From UBA11051 sp964390495 (GTDB lineage Bacteria > Armatimonadota > Zipacnadia > Zipacnadales > UBA11051), in assembly GCA_964390495.1 (NCBI GenBank), contig CAYMIN010000003.1, forward strand, positions 62,001 through 126,000: 64,000 bases of DNA, written 5' to 3'. A program made the position numbers and the translations under genes. Below, piece by piece: positions 26,249-33,983 of the stretch. The stretch's first letter is position 1. The number at the start of each line of letters is the position of its first letter. The notes below the pieces were generated by a model, which was not told the origin of the DNA, searched no databases, and worked only from the letters and a program-made list of their open reading frames with translations.

Positions 26249-27250
26249 TCATGGCTCTCTGAAGACTCGCTTTTGGCTCCGTATCGCATTGAGGTCCGGG
26301 TGTGTGCCGTCTGCTAAGATATCTAGGGCGCGGCTAATCTCCTCGCTCGGCCACTCCTCCATGAATCGGACCGCTGACAACTCGGCATACGTCCTGTCAA
26401 TCTCGACACTAATCCAACTCCTGTTGAGTTGCTCTGCGACGTACCCGGTAGTGTTTGAACCAGAAAAAACATCAACTACCACATCGCCCTCGTCGGTAAG
26501 GAAGTTTATGAAGAAACGTGGCAACTTCTCAGGGAACCGTGCTGGATGGGGCTTGCGGCCGAGCATCTTGCAGGTACGCAAGTAATGAGAATTACTGGCC
26601 GTGTTCGCAATCTCAATGAGATTTGGAGGAATCGCACCGCCTTTGTCCTCGCTAAATCTGTCGCTTATGTCGTGCCCGGAGGGCCGAGTTCTTGGCTCAT
26701 AGAAGGTGTCCGGTTCACGGAGCAGCTTGCGCATACGTTTTGAGTAGGGAACCAACACGCTTGTTACATCAGCCTTCGGCGATTCCGTTTTGGAGAACCA
26801 CCACACAGTATTGACCGCGTCTTTGACACGGATCTTCCTCTTGTTCACCCATTCAATCGGAGACGGAAGCGTTGCTGGATTGTACCAGAAGAACTCCTGT
26901 GCAAGTTGGTATCCAATATTGTCGCAGAAGTCGAGCAATACGCGGAAATTGTACAGAGAACGCACGGGCTTGCCGCGCTGATAGGCCCCCCCCAGGTCGA
27001 TCACAAAGCTGCCGGTGGCCTTGAGCGTTCTATGAGCTTCGAGCCCAAAAGTGTGCAGCCAATCCACGTACTGCGCTTGGTTCTCATTACCGTAGGTTTT
27101 CTGGCGGAGCAGCGCGAACGGAGGACTGGTGATGATGAGGTCCACACAGTCCTTGGGAAGCAGATGCAGAACCTCTCTGCTGTCTGCGCATAGCTGTGTC
27201 CCCTTGGCAGTCCGGTAAACCATCAAGGACTGCGGCAACTCAATAGGCAT
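26249..27250 (-). CDS. M.PvuII-like N4-cytosine DNA methyltransferase
   Basis: The 333-residue enzyme transfers a methyl group from S-adenosylmethionine to DNA. SPPF (motif IV, residues 42-45) precedes DVFSGSNTTG (motif I, 260-269), the beta-class order of m4C enzymes. Long blocks such as LPSPIEWVNKRKIRVKDAVN and TRPSGHDI match what I recall of M.PvuII (336 residues), so CAGCTG is the likely target. ATG 27250 lies five bases after the stop of the upstream gene, with GGAGG ten bases before it; the longer frame to 27289 overlaps that gene. No controller (C) protein is present. Confidence 0.93.
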   Translation of the reverse strand: MPIELPQSLMVYRTAKGTQLCADSREVLHLLPKDCVDLIITSPPFALLRQKTYGNENQAQYVDWLHTFGLEAHRTLKATGSFVIDLGGAYQRGKPVRSLYNFRVLLDFCDNIGYQLAQEFFWYNPATLPSPIEWVNKRKIRVKDAVNTVWWFSKTESPKADVTSVLVPYSKRMRKLLREPDTFYEPRTRPSGHDISDRFSEDKGGAIPPNLIEIANTASNSHYLRTCKMLGRKPHPARFPEKLPRFFINFLTDEGDVVVDVFSGSNTTGYVAEQLNRSWISVEIDRTYAELSAVRFMEEWPSEEISRALDILADGTHPDLNAIRSQKRVFREP

Positions 27251-27255
27251 TGGCT

Positions 27256-28806
27256 CTAGTCCTCCAGGCTGGCTCGCGGCAAGGGCCACAATTCCCAGTG
27301 CGGTGATATCCAGCTATTGACAAATGACCACAAGACCGACAGCGCAAAGTGAAGCTCAGGTTTCTGGTCTTCCAGGCTAGCTATGACAGGCGTCACGACT
27401 TCAGGGGGGAGGTGGCCGAGGAGCCAAAGCATCCACCTAGATGTCGTGTCGTCCAATGCGCTTTCTCCGAGATGACGGGCTATTCGTTCCACTGCTTCCT
27501 GCGGTAGAGCTTGATACTGGCGGAGTGCCTCGGCACAGCCAGCCTCAATGTCTTCCTCACCTGCCTGAAGTCCCTGCATCAGCACTTGGATAGCGGCACT
27601 ACCTAGCTCTACAAGGCCTCCTAAGGCCTCTTCACGTACATCAATGCTGACATTGGAAAAAGCTCTGACGAGGCTCTGTTGCGCATCCTCGGTCCCTATC
27701 TGTCCGAGCGCCCATGCTGCTGCACTAGTAAGGAAGCTCGGTTGATCGCCAGCTTCTATTACACTAGCAAGAATCTTAACCGCCTCTAAGGTGCCAGCCT
27801 CTCCCAATGCAATGACTGCCTCCAATTGTATCTGAGGATCAGCGCCCGCTAGGTAGGGCTGAAAGTGAACTTGCGCCGATCCGCCAGCGATTGAGGAAAG
27901 GTAGCTGATCGCCTCAAGCCTCACGTAAATATCCTCTTCAGTGTCATACGCCAACTGGTCTATCAATTCTGCGTGCTCAAGCTCTCCCCTCAGTCGTGCT
28001 AGCTTTACGCCCGTATAGCGCAAGGTTCTCTCTCGTGATGTGAGCAACTGCTCTATGTCACCTTGGCTTAACAGAGACTGACACGCGAGTTCGTGTGATG
28101 CCACGGGTACGACGGGAGCCGCAATTGCTTCATTCTTTCCGACATATTGTCCCTCGCACACAAGTGCTGTGCATCCTGGCCGAATTCTCCAGGTGTACGC
28201 ATGACCGTCGCACTCACGCCTTATCGTAATTCCCCGGCGATTTACCCTCTCGACGAGCCCGTACCGGGTTGAGAAGGAGGCATCCCAGGATATGGTAGTT
28301 TCGCTGCCTTCAGTTACGCCCTTGGTCCTTGTTTGATCACTTGGGGCGGACCGAAAAGCCTCCACTGTCAAGTAGTTTATCTTTCCGTCGACCTCCCAGT
28401 CGACCCAGTTGCGCTCATGCCAGTACGAACCACTGCCGTGCAGAACGCCTCTCCTCCAGTCCTCGTCTTTAGCTCTGCAAATCGGAAATGCTATCCAGTC
28501 GCTGTCGACCATGCCGTAGTCCCAAGCACGCTCCGCATCGGTGGGACTGTGTGACATGGATAGTTCGGTATTGGTTTTCGCGCGACACTCAATGCGAAGG
28601 CCGCATCGCTTGCAGACCAGGTCTGGAATCCGGACGCGTTTGCGTTTGACCTCTTTCCATATTCTCGTACCAGCAGCGCCTCTCTCCAACTCAACCAGTT
28701 CATGCCCGTGGGGTTCCAGATCAGCTTGAACCGCGCGGACACCGATGGCACCTATAGCGATTTTGCGATAAAAACTAGCGTCAGGTTTGAATGAGAATCT
28801 CGCCAT
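27256..28806 (-). CDS. Candidate restriction-type nuclease fused to HEAT repeats
   Basis: From ATG 28806 the protein has 516 residues; GTG 28863 would add 19. The first 110 residues carry ELERG, KRVRIPDLVC, a CKRC pair and RIECRAK, then MSHS and WDYG. The P-D ... E-x3-K layout recalls PD-(D/E)xK nucleases, though E and K are four apart instead of two. Residues from about 245 on are repeated helix pairs (LEAVIALGEAGTLEAVKIL, AAAWALGQIG) typical of HEAT repeats. The start has no strong ribosome binding site. It is coupled to the methyltransferase. I see no similarity to R.PvuII. Nuclease activity is a prediction. Confidence 0.6.
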   Translation of the reverse strand: MARFSFKPDASFYRKIAIGAIGVRAVQADLEPHGHELVELERGAAGTRIWKEVKRKRVRIPDLVCKRCGLRIECRAKTNTELSMSHSPTDAERAWDYGMVDSDWIAFPICRAKDEDWRRGVLHGSGSYWHERNWVDWEVDGKINYLTVEAFRSAPSDQTRTKGVTEGSETTISWDASFSTRYGLVERVNRRGITIRRECDGHAYTWRIRPGCTALVCEGQYVGKNEAIAAPVVPVASHELACQSLLSQGDIEQLLTSRERTLRYTGVKLARLRGELEHAELIDQLAYDTEEDIYVRLEAISYLSSIAGGSAQVHFQPYLAGADPQIQLEAVIALGEAGTLEAVKILASVIEAGDQPSFLTSAAAWALGQIGTEDAQQSLVRAFSNVSIDVREEALGGLVELGSAAIQVLMQGLQAGEEDIEAGCAEALRQYQALPQEAVERIARHLGESALDDTTSRWMLWLLGHLPPEVVTPVIASLEDQKPELHFALSVLWSFVNSWISPHWELWPLPRASLED

Positions 28807-28902
28807 GCGTAATGTACACGTCCCTTCCAACTCTGTATATCCCGCACTGCCACCATCTTCCACCGAATCAATACATCCCTGGCCCCACTGAAGCTGCAGA
28901 GC

Positions 28903-29958
28903 TTACTCAAAGTCTAACGGTATATTCGGCGAGGATGGCTCTCTGTCCTCCGGCGGTTCGAGGTTGAGGTGTTCGTACGCCCTCGCGGTGGCCTGGCGGC
29001 CGCGGGCCATCCGAATCACAAACCCGATCTTTAACAAGTACGGCTCCACGACCTCCTGCAAAGTGCCCTCGTCCTCCGCCAGCGTCGCCGCCACCGCATT
29101 CAAACCCGCCGGGCCGCCCCCATAATAACGAATAATCGCCAGCAGGTACTTGCGGTCCAGATCGTCAAGGCCCATCTCGTCCACGCCCATCGCCCCTAAG
29201 GCCTCGCGGGCGATCTCGCAGGTGATGGAACCATCGCCCTTGACCTGCGCATAGTCGCGCACCCGCCGCAGCAGGCGGTTGACTATGCGGGCCGTCCCGC
29301 GCGCGCGGGTGGCAAGCTCATGGCAGCCCTCCGCGGTCATCGCGATCTCCAGTAGCCGCGCCGAGCGCTGCACGATTAGCTCCAACTGCTCGGGAGTATA
29401 GAAGTCAATGTGGTGGAAGATGCCGAAGCGCTCGCGCATCGGCCCGGTCAGCAGGCCCGCGCGGGTGGTAGCGCCGATGAGGGTGAACGGCTCCAGGTGC
29501 AGCGGGATGGACTTGGCATACGGCCCGCTGTCCACCACGAAGTCGATGCGGAAGTCCTCCATGGCGGAGTAGAGGTACTCCTCGACGATATGGGGCAGGC
29601 GGTGGACTTCATCAATGAACAGCACGTCGCCACGGCGCAGGTTGGTGAGGATGCCGACTAAGTCCGAGGGCCGCTCCAGGGCCGGGCCGGAGGCGCGATG
29701 GATCTCGGAGCCCATCTCGTTGGCGATGATGTGGGCGAGGGTGGTCTTGCCCAGGCCGGGCGGGCCGTGGAAGAGGATATGCTCCAGGACATCGCCGCGC
29801 GCCTTGGCGGCGTCGAGGGACACGCGGAGGTTATCAATGAGTTGCCGCTGGCCGACATCGTACTCCTCGAGGGTCTGCGGGCGCAGGGCGATGTTGAGGT
29901 CGTCCTCCTCGCGCTGGTGACCGGTGACGATTCTCTGGCGGCCGGGTTGTTCATCCAT
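28903..29958 (-). CDS. ruvB: Holliday junction branch migration helicase RuvB
   Basis: The 351-residue AAA+ motor of the RuvAB complex has Walker A GPPGLGKT at 65-72, Walker B IDEVH at 115-119, sensor GATTRAG and the RuvB winged-helix tail. ATG 29958 is chosen because GAGGAT lies about nine bases upstream; the frame continues into the N gap only through repeat translations. Compared with typical RuvB it is a few residues longer at the C-terminus, ending SPNIPLDFE. A 416-base repeat-filled interval separates it from ruvA, which is unusual. An RM-like island follows its stop codon. Confidence 0.97.
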   Translation of the reverse strand: MDEQPGRQRIVTGHQREEDDLNIALRPQTLEEYDVGQRQLIDNLRVSLDAAKARGDVLEHILFHGPPGLGKTTLAHIIANEMGSEIHRASGPALERPSDLVGILTNLRRGDVLFIDEVHRLPHIVEEYLYSAMEDFRIDFVVDSGPYAKSIPLHLEPFTLIGATTRAGLLTGPMRERFGIFHHIDFYTPEQLELIVQRSARLLEIAMTAEGCHELATRARGTARIVNRLLRRVRDYAQVKGDGSITCEIAREALGAMGVDEMGLDDLDRKYLLAIIRYYGGGPAGLNAVAATLAEDEGTLQEVVEPYLLKIGFVIRMARGRQATARAYEHLNLEPPEDREPSSPNIPLDFE

Positions 29959-30010
29959 AGCTGGGTATCCTCGTTTTCGGTTGGCACGGGCGCAATGAAA
30001 TTGCGCCCCA

Positions 30011-30340
30011 CAACGGCGGCCCTCACCCTGNNNNNNNNNNNNNNNNNNNNNNNNNNNNNNNNNNNNNNNNNNNNNNNNNNNNNNNNNNNNNNNNNNNNNN
30101 NNNNNNNNNNNNNNNNNNNNNNNNNNNNNNGCCCTCTCCCAAGGGGAGAGGGGATAAGGGCAAAACGGCAACGGCAACGACTGCGGGCGCATGCCATGTG
30201 CCCCTACAACGGCGGCCCTCACCCTGGCCCTCTCCCAAGGGGAGAGGGGATAAGGGCAAAACGGCAACGGCAACGACTGCGAGCGCATGCCATACGCCCC
30301 TACAACGGCGGCCCTCACCCTAACCCTCTCCCAACGGGAG
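30011..30340. repeat. Tandem 96-bp palindromic repeats around a gap
   Basis: CAACGGCGGCCCTCACCCT begins at 30011, 30207 and 30303, and the cores GCCCTCTCCC at 30131 and 30227 are 96 bases apart. Each unit holds CCCTCTCCC-AAG(G)-GGGAGAGGG. The array lies between ruvA and ruvB; nothing else is in 29959-30374. It is related to the cores at 5272-5513 and in the 2-3 kb array. Confidence 0.85.
30031..30130. other. Assembly gap (100 N)
   Basis: The gap is exactly 100 N and interrupts a 96-bp tandem repeat; the flanks ...CACCCTG and GCCCTCTCCC are contiguous in the next copy. Real copy number is unknown. Confidence 0.95.
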
Positions 30341-30374
30341 AGGGTGGCCGAAGGCCGGGTGAGGCGCCGTTGTT

Positions 30375-30989
30375 CTAGCGCTTCAGTACCGCCTTGACGA
30401 TCGCCTCCGGCTCGGTGAGCTCGGCACCCGAGGCATGCAGCGCCAGGACCGCCTGAATCGCCTCCTGCTCGGTTGCGCCAAGCTGCTGGAGGATCTTGAT
30501 GGCCTGGGCCTCGGCGTCGCTCTCCACGGCTTCACCGGCGGCGACCGGTGCCAACTCTTCGGCGCCAATGAACTGGCCGAGCTTGCCCTGCAACTGGGCG
30601 ACTAGGGCCTTGGCAGTGCTGGCGCCGACGCCCGGCAGGGATTTCAGGGTCTTGGTGTCGCCGATCTCGATGGCCTTGGCGTAGGTGGTCAGCGGGATGG
30701 TCATGCTGCGCAGGGCCGAGCGGGGGCCGAAGCGCGGCGCCTGGATGAGCTGCTCGAAGAAATCGCGTTGAGCATTGGTCTCGAAGCCCATCAGCACCGG
30801 CGTGCTGCGGGCCTGCTCCTCGTAGAGGTAGTAGTAGGTGTGCAGCTCGATGTCGGCGCCGAGGGGCCGCTCGGTCAGGCGCTCGGCGGTGGCGGGCGCG
30901 ACCAGCACCTCATAGCAGACATGATCGGCCTGCAGCAGCACGTGCTCAGCGCCGACCTCGACGAGTTGTCCACGAAGGCGTCGTATCAA
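30375..30989 (-). CDS. ruvA: Holliday junction branch migration protein RuvA
   Basis: The 204-residue protein binds four-way junctions and loads RuvB. The N-terminal OB fold (MIRRLRGQLVEV) is followed by two helix-hairpin-helix motifs, the second containing LPGVGASTAKALVAQL near residues 118-133. The C-terminal 50 residues form the RuvB-binding domain. Length is normal. Its ATG overlaps the ruvC stop by four bases, so the two are coupled. Confidence 0.96.
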   Translation of the reverse strand: MIRRLRGQLVEVGAEHVLLQADHVCYEVLVAPATAERLTERPLGADIELHTYYYLYEEQARSTPVLMGFETNAQRDFFEQLIQAPRFGPRSALRSMTIPLTTYAKAIEIGDTKTLKSLPGVGASTAKALVAQLQGKLGQFIGAEELAPVAAGEAVESDAEAQAIKILQQLGATEQEAIQAVLALHASGAELTEPEAIVKAVLKR

Positions 30990-31492
30990 TGGCGGTGTCT
31001 CCTGTTCCCTGCGATGCTGTTTTCGCGGCCGCGGCTGTGGCAGATAGCCAGGGCCAGGGCGTCGGTGATGTCGGCCGGTGTGGGCGGCTCGCCCAGCAAC
31101 AGAAGCTGGCAGACCATGCGCCCGACCTGCTCCTTGGAGGCGCGGCCGCTGCCGGTCAGGGATTTCTTGACCTCGGAGGCCGCGTACTCACGCACCGGCA
31201 CACCGGCAGCCGCAGCCGCCAGACAGATGACGCCGCGGGCGTGGCCCATCAGTACGGCGGTCTGCGGGTGGCGATACTTGGCGTAGAGCCGCTCGACGAC
31301 CGCAACCTCCGGCTCCAGCTCCTGCATGACCTCCAGCACGCCCTCGTAGATGGACAGCAGGCGCGCTTCCAGCAAGGCCTCGGCAGCGGTGCGCACTACG
31401 CCGCCCTCGACGAGCGTGCATTTGCCGTCGGCGACCTGCACGACGCCGTAGCCGGTGCACTGCAGCCCGGGGTCTATTCCGATAATGCGCAT
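30986..31492 (-). CDS. ruvC: Crossover junction endodeoxyribonuclease RuvC
   Basis: The 168-residue Holliday junction resolvase starts MRIIGIDPG with catalytic D7; the other acidic residues are E67 (VVERLY) and the DITD pair at 141-144. ATG 31492 is chosen because family members begin MRIIGIDPG; the 16 extra residues of the longer frame to 31540 are not conserved in the family. It heads the ruvC-ruvA-ruvB order. Confidence 0.96.
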   Translation of the reverse strand: MRIIGIDPGLQCTGYGVVQVADGKCTLVEGGVVRTAAEALLEARLLSIYEGVLEVMQELEPEVAVVERLYAKYRHPQTAVLMGHARGVICLAAAAAGVPVREYAASEVKKSLTGSGRASKEQVGRMVCQLLLLGEPPTPADITDALALAICHSRGRENSIAGNRRHRH

Positions 31493-31548
31493 GATAGCGT
31501 CCCGGGGAGAATTATACCACGCACGATGAATACATGCCAAACTGATGT

Positions 31549-32340
31549 TTGGGGAACGGGCATGTGTTTGACACAGTCAAACAGAACCGTCGGAAGCTAA
31601 TGCTGGATTTGGACGGTCAGAAGGTGTCTCTGATCACAGGGGAAGCAGACATGCTGTACTCCGGTCGGCTCGCTGGTCGGCTGCGAAAGGACAGGACATA
31701 TGTAGTGCTGCGGGATCTTGCTGCGGCTCTGGGTGCGGTTGTTGGGTGGGATCAGCAGTCGGGGATCGTCACCTGGGAGACGGATGAGGAACTGCTGCAT
31801 CTGCCGACACGGTTTGCGCCATACAACAAGGTGGGAGTGGTGGTGACAACGGCCAATCTGCGTGGCAGTAGCCCCAGCGGGGGAACGATCCGGCTCAGGA
31901 TCCAGCGTGCGATTTCGCGAGCGCTCAAAGACGGTGCTTGCACTCCTGTGTACGTGGGCAGTGTTGCAGAAGCCGGTCGTCGGGGCCTGTCGGTTGTTGT
32001 GGTGGCGGCCTACCGTGAATCGCGCGGCAGTCCCTACCATATCGGAGCGCCAATATTCGTCGTGGGCGAACCGCACCCGGAGGACATTCATGCGCATGGA
32101 ACAGACGTGGAGTGCCAGATATATGCCCGCACCCCCGAAGATGAGGGCCCGATCCTGAAGGTGCCCACGATCACTGCATATTCGCCCTCTTCCGTCGCCA
32201 TCCGCGTGGGCTCACGGCGGAGCGTCAGGGCCACTGGGGCCGCGGTACTCCGACGCAAGGCCGTTGAGCAGTTTTTTACGGAGATCAATAACATAGTGCT
32301 TCCCGCCTATGCGGAGCTCTGGGAGCAACACGGCCTATGA
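31549..32340 (+). CDS. Copper amine oxidase N-terminal-like domain protein, possibly decayed
   Basis: The 263-residue frame opens with TTG 31549 (GTG 31564 possible). Residues about 20-80 (LDLDGQKVSLI ... YVVLRDLAAALGAVVGWDQ) match the copper-amine-oxidase N-terminal-like surface domain, which normally follows a signal peptide. None is present here, and no good ribosome binding site is seen. The remaining 180 residues, including FAPYNKVGVVVTTANLRG, are unrecognised. Right after it lies a fragment of a FlgD-type domain, so the pair may be remains of a larger surface-protein gene. Confidence 0.5.
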   Translation: MGNGHVFDTVKQNRRKLMLDLDGQKVSLITGEADMLYSGRLAGRLRKDRTYVVLRDLAAALGAVVGWDQQSGIVTWETDEELLHLPTRFAPYNKVGVVVTTANLRGSSPSGGTIRLRIQRAISRALKDGACTPVYVGSVAEAGRRGLSVVVVAAYRESRGSPYHIGAPIFVVGEPHPEDIHAHGTDVECQIYARTPEDEGPILKVPTITAYSPSSVAIRVGSRRSVRATGAAVLRRKAVEQFFTEINNIVLPAYAELWEQHGL

Positions 32341-32373
32341 GCTTGTCTCGATGGTTGGCGTTGGGCGCGCATC

Positions 32374-32574
32374 GTGCGGCTCAATGCCCGGATCTCAGTC
32401 GTGCTTAGCGCAGACCTTGGCGAGGTCGCAGCGGGGATCAATACCGCGACGTGGAACCTGCGCAACAGCAGCGGGGCCCTGGTGCCGTCAGGGAGATACT
32501 TGTGCACGCTGAGGGCCCGTTGCGCCGACGGCACCGAAGCCAGCACCCTCCGCACCCTTACCGTCCAGCGCTAG
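32374..32574 (+). pseudogene. FlgD Ig-like domain fragment
   Basis: The 66-residue frame contains GINTATWNLRNSSGALVPSG and RYLCTLRA, the second half of the FlgD Ig-like repeat found at the C-terminus of large secreted proteins. The first strands, a signal peptide and a ribosome binding site are missing. It ends near a hairpin at 32609-32639, so this may be the true 3' end of a decayed gene. Confidence 0.6.
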
Positions 32575-32608
32575 ACAAGGCCCGCAGTTCAGGATAGGGT
32601 CATAGTCA

Positions 32609-32639
32609 AAAGCCCGTGGTCATACTAGCCACGGGCTTT
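32609..32639 (+). terminator. Intrinsic terminator-like hairpin
   Basis: An 11-bp perfect stem (AAAGCCCGTGG with CCACGGGCTTT, loop of 9) follows the FlgD-type fragment. The T-tract is short. The A-rich start makes it potentially bidirectional. Confidence 0.75.
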
Positions 32640-32746
32640 GCAATTAAACACGAGCAACGCAAAGGTGAAAGGCGTAACTGTGGAGAATAAAACTAGTTTC
32701 CAGATATCGGCTCTGGCAGAATGTCGCAGTGAAGCTGAGGCAAGCG

Positions 32747-33961
32747 ATGCTGTTTGTTTGCGATCTGCATGTGCATATCGGGCGGGCGAGTGGTGGCGAG
32801 CCGGTCAAGATTACGGCGGCTCGCGATCTGACCTTCGAGAATATCGCCAAAGAGGCCGCCGAGCGCAAGGGCATTGACATAGTCGCGGTGATCGACTGCG
32901 CCTCGCCACCGGTCATCGCTGACATTGAGGCGTGCCTGGACAGCGGCGAGATGGCGGAGATCGAGGGCGGCGGGCTGCGCTACCGCGATCAAGTCACGAT
33001 GATTCTGGGTGCTGAGATCGAGACCCGGGAAAAGACCGGCGGGATGTCGCATCATCTCAGCTATTTCCGCACGCTCCAGGAGTTGAAGCAGTTCTCTGAG
33101 ACGCTCAGTCAGTATGTGACCAATATCAACCTGTCGTCGCAGTCCTGTGGGCTGAGCGCGCGTGAGCTTTTCACCATCGCCGACGACTGCGGGGCCTTCT
33201 TCGTCCCGGCACACTGTTTCACCCCGCACAAGAGTCTGTACGGGGCATGCACCGATAGCATGACGGCGCTATTCGGCGCTGCGTGGGAGCGGATCCCGGC
33301 AATCGAGCTGGGGCTGTCGGCGGATGGTTACCTGGCCGACCGCATCGCCGAGCTTGCGGACAAGAGCCTGCTAGCCAATTCGGATGCTCACAGTCTGCCG
33401 CGCATCGGCCGGGAGTACAACCTTCTGGAAATGGAAAGTGCCTGCTATGAGGAGCTGTTGATGGCACTACGGCGGCAGGAGAGGCGGGAGGTGGCGGCGA
33501 ACTTCGGCCTGGATCCGCGCCTGGGCAAATACCACCGTACCTACTGCGAGGCCTGTGGGTATATCGCCACAGGCGACCCACCGGTGCAGATCTGCGAGCG
33601 CTGTGGGAGTCGCAACATCACCCGAGGGGTGCTTGACCGCATCGTCCAGATCGCCGACTACGAGGAGCCGCAGCCGCCCTCTCACCGGGGTCCGTACCAG
33701 TACCAGGTGCCGCTGCAGTTCGTCCCCGGCGTCGGCACGGTGACGCTCAACCGGCTGATCAACCGCTTCGGCAGCGAGATGGCCGTGCTGCACCAGGCCA
33801 CTCGTGAAGAGCTGGGGCAGACCGTCGGGCAGAAAACCGCCGACTTGATTATTCAGGCGCGTGAGGGTACACTGCCGCTGCAGGCCGGCGGCGGTGGCAG
33901 ATACGGCCGGGCCCTCACCGAGAAAGATACCGGTCAGATGAGCCTGCCGGGAGTATCCTAG
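32747..33961 (+). CDS. Endonuclease Q-like PHP-domain protein
   Basis: The 404-residue protein has a PHP metal-binding fold (CDLHVHIGRAS near the start, ANSDAHSLPRIG near residue 210). A four-cysteine zinc site (CEACG ... CERCG) and a C-terminal helix-hairpin-helix (VPGVGTVTLNRL) follow. This architecture is that of endonuclease Q (TIGR00375), which in Thermococcales and some bacteria cuts DNA 5' of deaminated bases. ATG 32747 with GAGG upstream is preferred to GTG 32729. It is read away from ruvCAB but lies in the same repair neighbourhood. Confidence 0.9.
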   Translation: MLFVCDLHVHIGRASGGEPVKITAARDLTFENIAKEAAERKGIDIVAVIDCASPPVIADIEACLDSGEMAEIEGGGLRYRDQVTMILGAEIETREKTGGMSHHLSYFRTLQELKQFSETLSQYVTNINLSSQSCGLSARELFTIADDCGAFFVPAHCFTPHKSLYGACTDSMTALFGAAWERIPAIELGLSADGYLADRIAELADKSLLANSDAHSLPRIGREYNLLEMESACYEELLMALRRQERREVAANFGLDPRLGKYHRTYCEACGYIATGDPPVQICERCGSRNITRGVLDRIVQIADYEEPQPPSHRGPYQYQVPLQFVPGVGTVTLNRLINRFGSEMAVLHQATREELGQTVGQKTADLIIQAREGTLPLQAGGGGRYGRALTEKDTGQMSLPGVS

Positions 33962-33983
33962 CCCAACGGGGAGTCACCAAAGC

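Larger units (their letters stand above)
26150..28902. mobile_element. Restriction-modification-like island between two ruvB 3' ends
   Basis: The segment carries two same-strand genes (HEAT-repeat nuclease-like protein, then methyltransferase). It is bounded by the intact ruvB stop at 28903 and by a diverged ruvB tail at 26150-26240. Base composition is visibly more AT-rich than the flanks. No integrase is encoded, so mobility would have to be supplied in trans or by homologous recombination in ruvB. The boundary interpretation is inference from the duplicated gene end. Confidence 0.65.

Noticed and set aside
26249..28806. Complete classical PvuII restriction-modification system
   Set aside because: Only the methyltransferase matches; no R.PvuII-like or controller gene is present.
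30011..30340. Possible CRISPR-like array
   Set aside because: The 96-bp units are nearly identical throughout, with no variable spacers; it is a tandem array interrupted by a gap.
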